In this document: piece after piece, positions 7,250 to 7,280 of the stretch | How positions within the stretch are numbered: position 1 is the stretch's first letter | Layout of the letters: each line of letters starts with the position of its first letter | DNA from: Bacteroidota bacterium | GTDB taxonomy: Bacteria > Bacteroidota > Bacteroidia > Cytophagales > Cyclobacteriaceae | Reading direction: 5' to 3' | Length of the DNA: 7,280 nt | Assembly (NCBI GenBank): GCA_023417955.1 | Contig: JAEZDW010000129.1 | Coordinates: 1-7,280 of the forward strand | Position numbers and translations under genes: made by a program | Notes under the pieces: model-generated | Databases searched by the model: none | Told to the model about the DNA's origin: nothing | The model's input: only the letters and a program-made list of their open reading frames with translations

Positions 7250-7280
7250 CGCAGAGGCGCGGGGGCGCGGAGGTGCGCAG
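7250..7280. repeat. GC-rich 8-bp tandem repeat at window edge
   Basis: Three consecutive 8-bp units, CGCAGAGG (7250-7257), CGCGGGGG (7258-7265) and CGCGGAGG (7266-7273), are followed by TGCGCAG running off the edge. Related but irregular GCGGAGACGCGGG occurs at 7224-7236. On the opposite strand it reads as CCTCCGCG / CCTCTGCG blocks. The right end is outside the window, so its full length is unknown. Confidence 0.6.

Larger units (their letters stand above)
7115..7280. other. Non-coding region upstream of the operon
   Basis: No open frame of note was found here on either strand. On the minus strand, the part nearest the first gene is A-rich (AAAAAAAGAAGAA just before the ATG), preceded by the candidate promoter. 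Beyond about 7200 the composition changes sharply to GC-rich, purine-rich repeat-like DNA. No tRNA or terminator hairpin was recognised. Confidence 0.6.

Noticed and set aside
7250..7280. CRISPR-like repeat
   Set aside because: Units are 8 bp and contiguous, with no spacers.

Overview
The window looks like part of a surface-polysaccharide locus from a Gram-negative bacterium of the phylum Bacteroidota. The evidence is indirect. The outer-membrane export protein is short (259 aa) and ends in a hydrophobic helix. Most starts lack a clear Shine-Dalgarno sequence. Upstream of the first gene there is a TACATTTG element that fits the Bacteroidota -7 consensus TAnnTTTG. I cannot name a genus.

All five recognisable genes lie on the minus strand, so transcription runs from high to low coordinates. 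In that order: (1) 7280-7115, a non-coding upstream region with a GC-rich 8-bp repeat and a candidate promoter; (2) 7114-6335, a Wza-like outer-membrane polysaccharide export lipoprotein; (3) 6306-3913, a Wzc-like Wzz/BY-kinase copolymerase with an unusual C-terminal Tyr-Gly tail; (4) 3891-2860, PseB, a UDP-GlcNAc 4,6-dehydratase; (5) 2882-1674, PseC, a PLP aminotransferase; (6) 1673 to beyond position 1, one open frame joining a NeuB/PseI-type nonulosonate synthase, a SAF (antifreeze-like) domain and an SpsF/PseF-type cytidylyltransferase. The last gene continues past the window edge. The gaps are 28 bp, 21 bp, a 23-bp overlap and 0 bp, which is what one operon would look like.

Together the genes describe making and exporting a glycan that contains a pseudaminic-acid-type nonulosonic acid. 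PseB and PseC convert UDP-GlcNAc to the 4-amino-4,6-dideoxy sugar. The fusion protein would condense the later 6-deoxy hexose with phosphoenolpyruvate and then charge the product with CMP. The Wza/Wzc pair would control chain length and export. The acetyltransferase (PseH) and UDP-sugar hydrolase (PseG) steps are not in this window and would be expected downstream, beyond position 1, or elsewhere in the genome.

The most notable points are the one-polypeptide synthase-cytidylyltransferase fusion, with divergent synthase motifs, and the low-complexity (GY)n tyrosine tail of the kinase, encoded by a hexanucleotide tandem repeat. No RNA gene, insertion sequence, CRISPR array or convincing terminator was seen.
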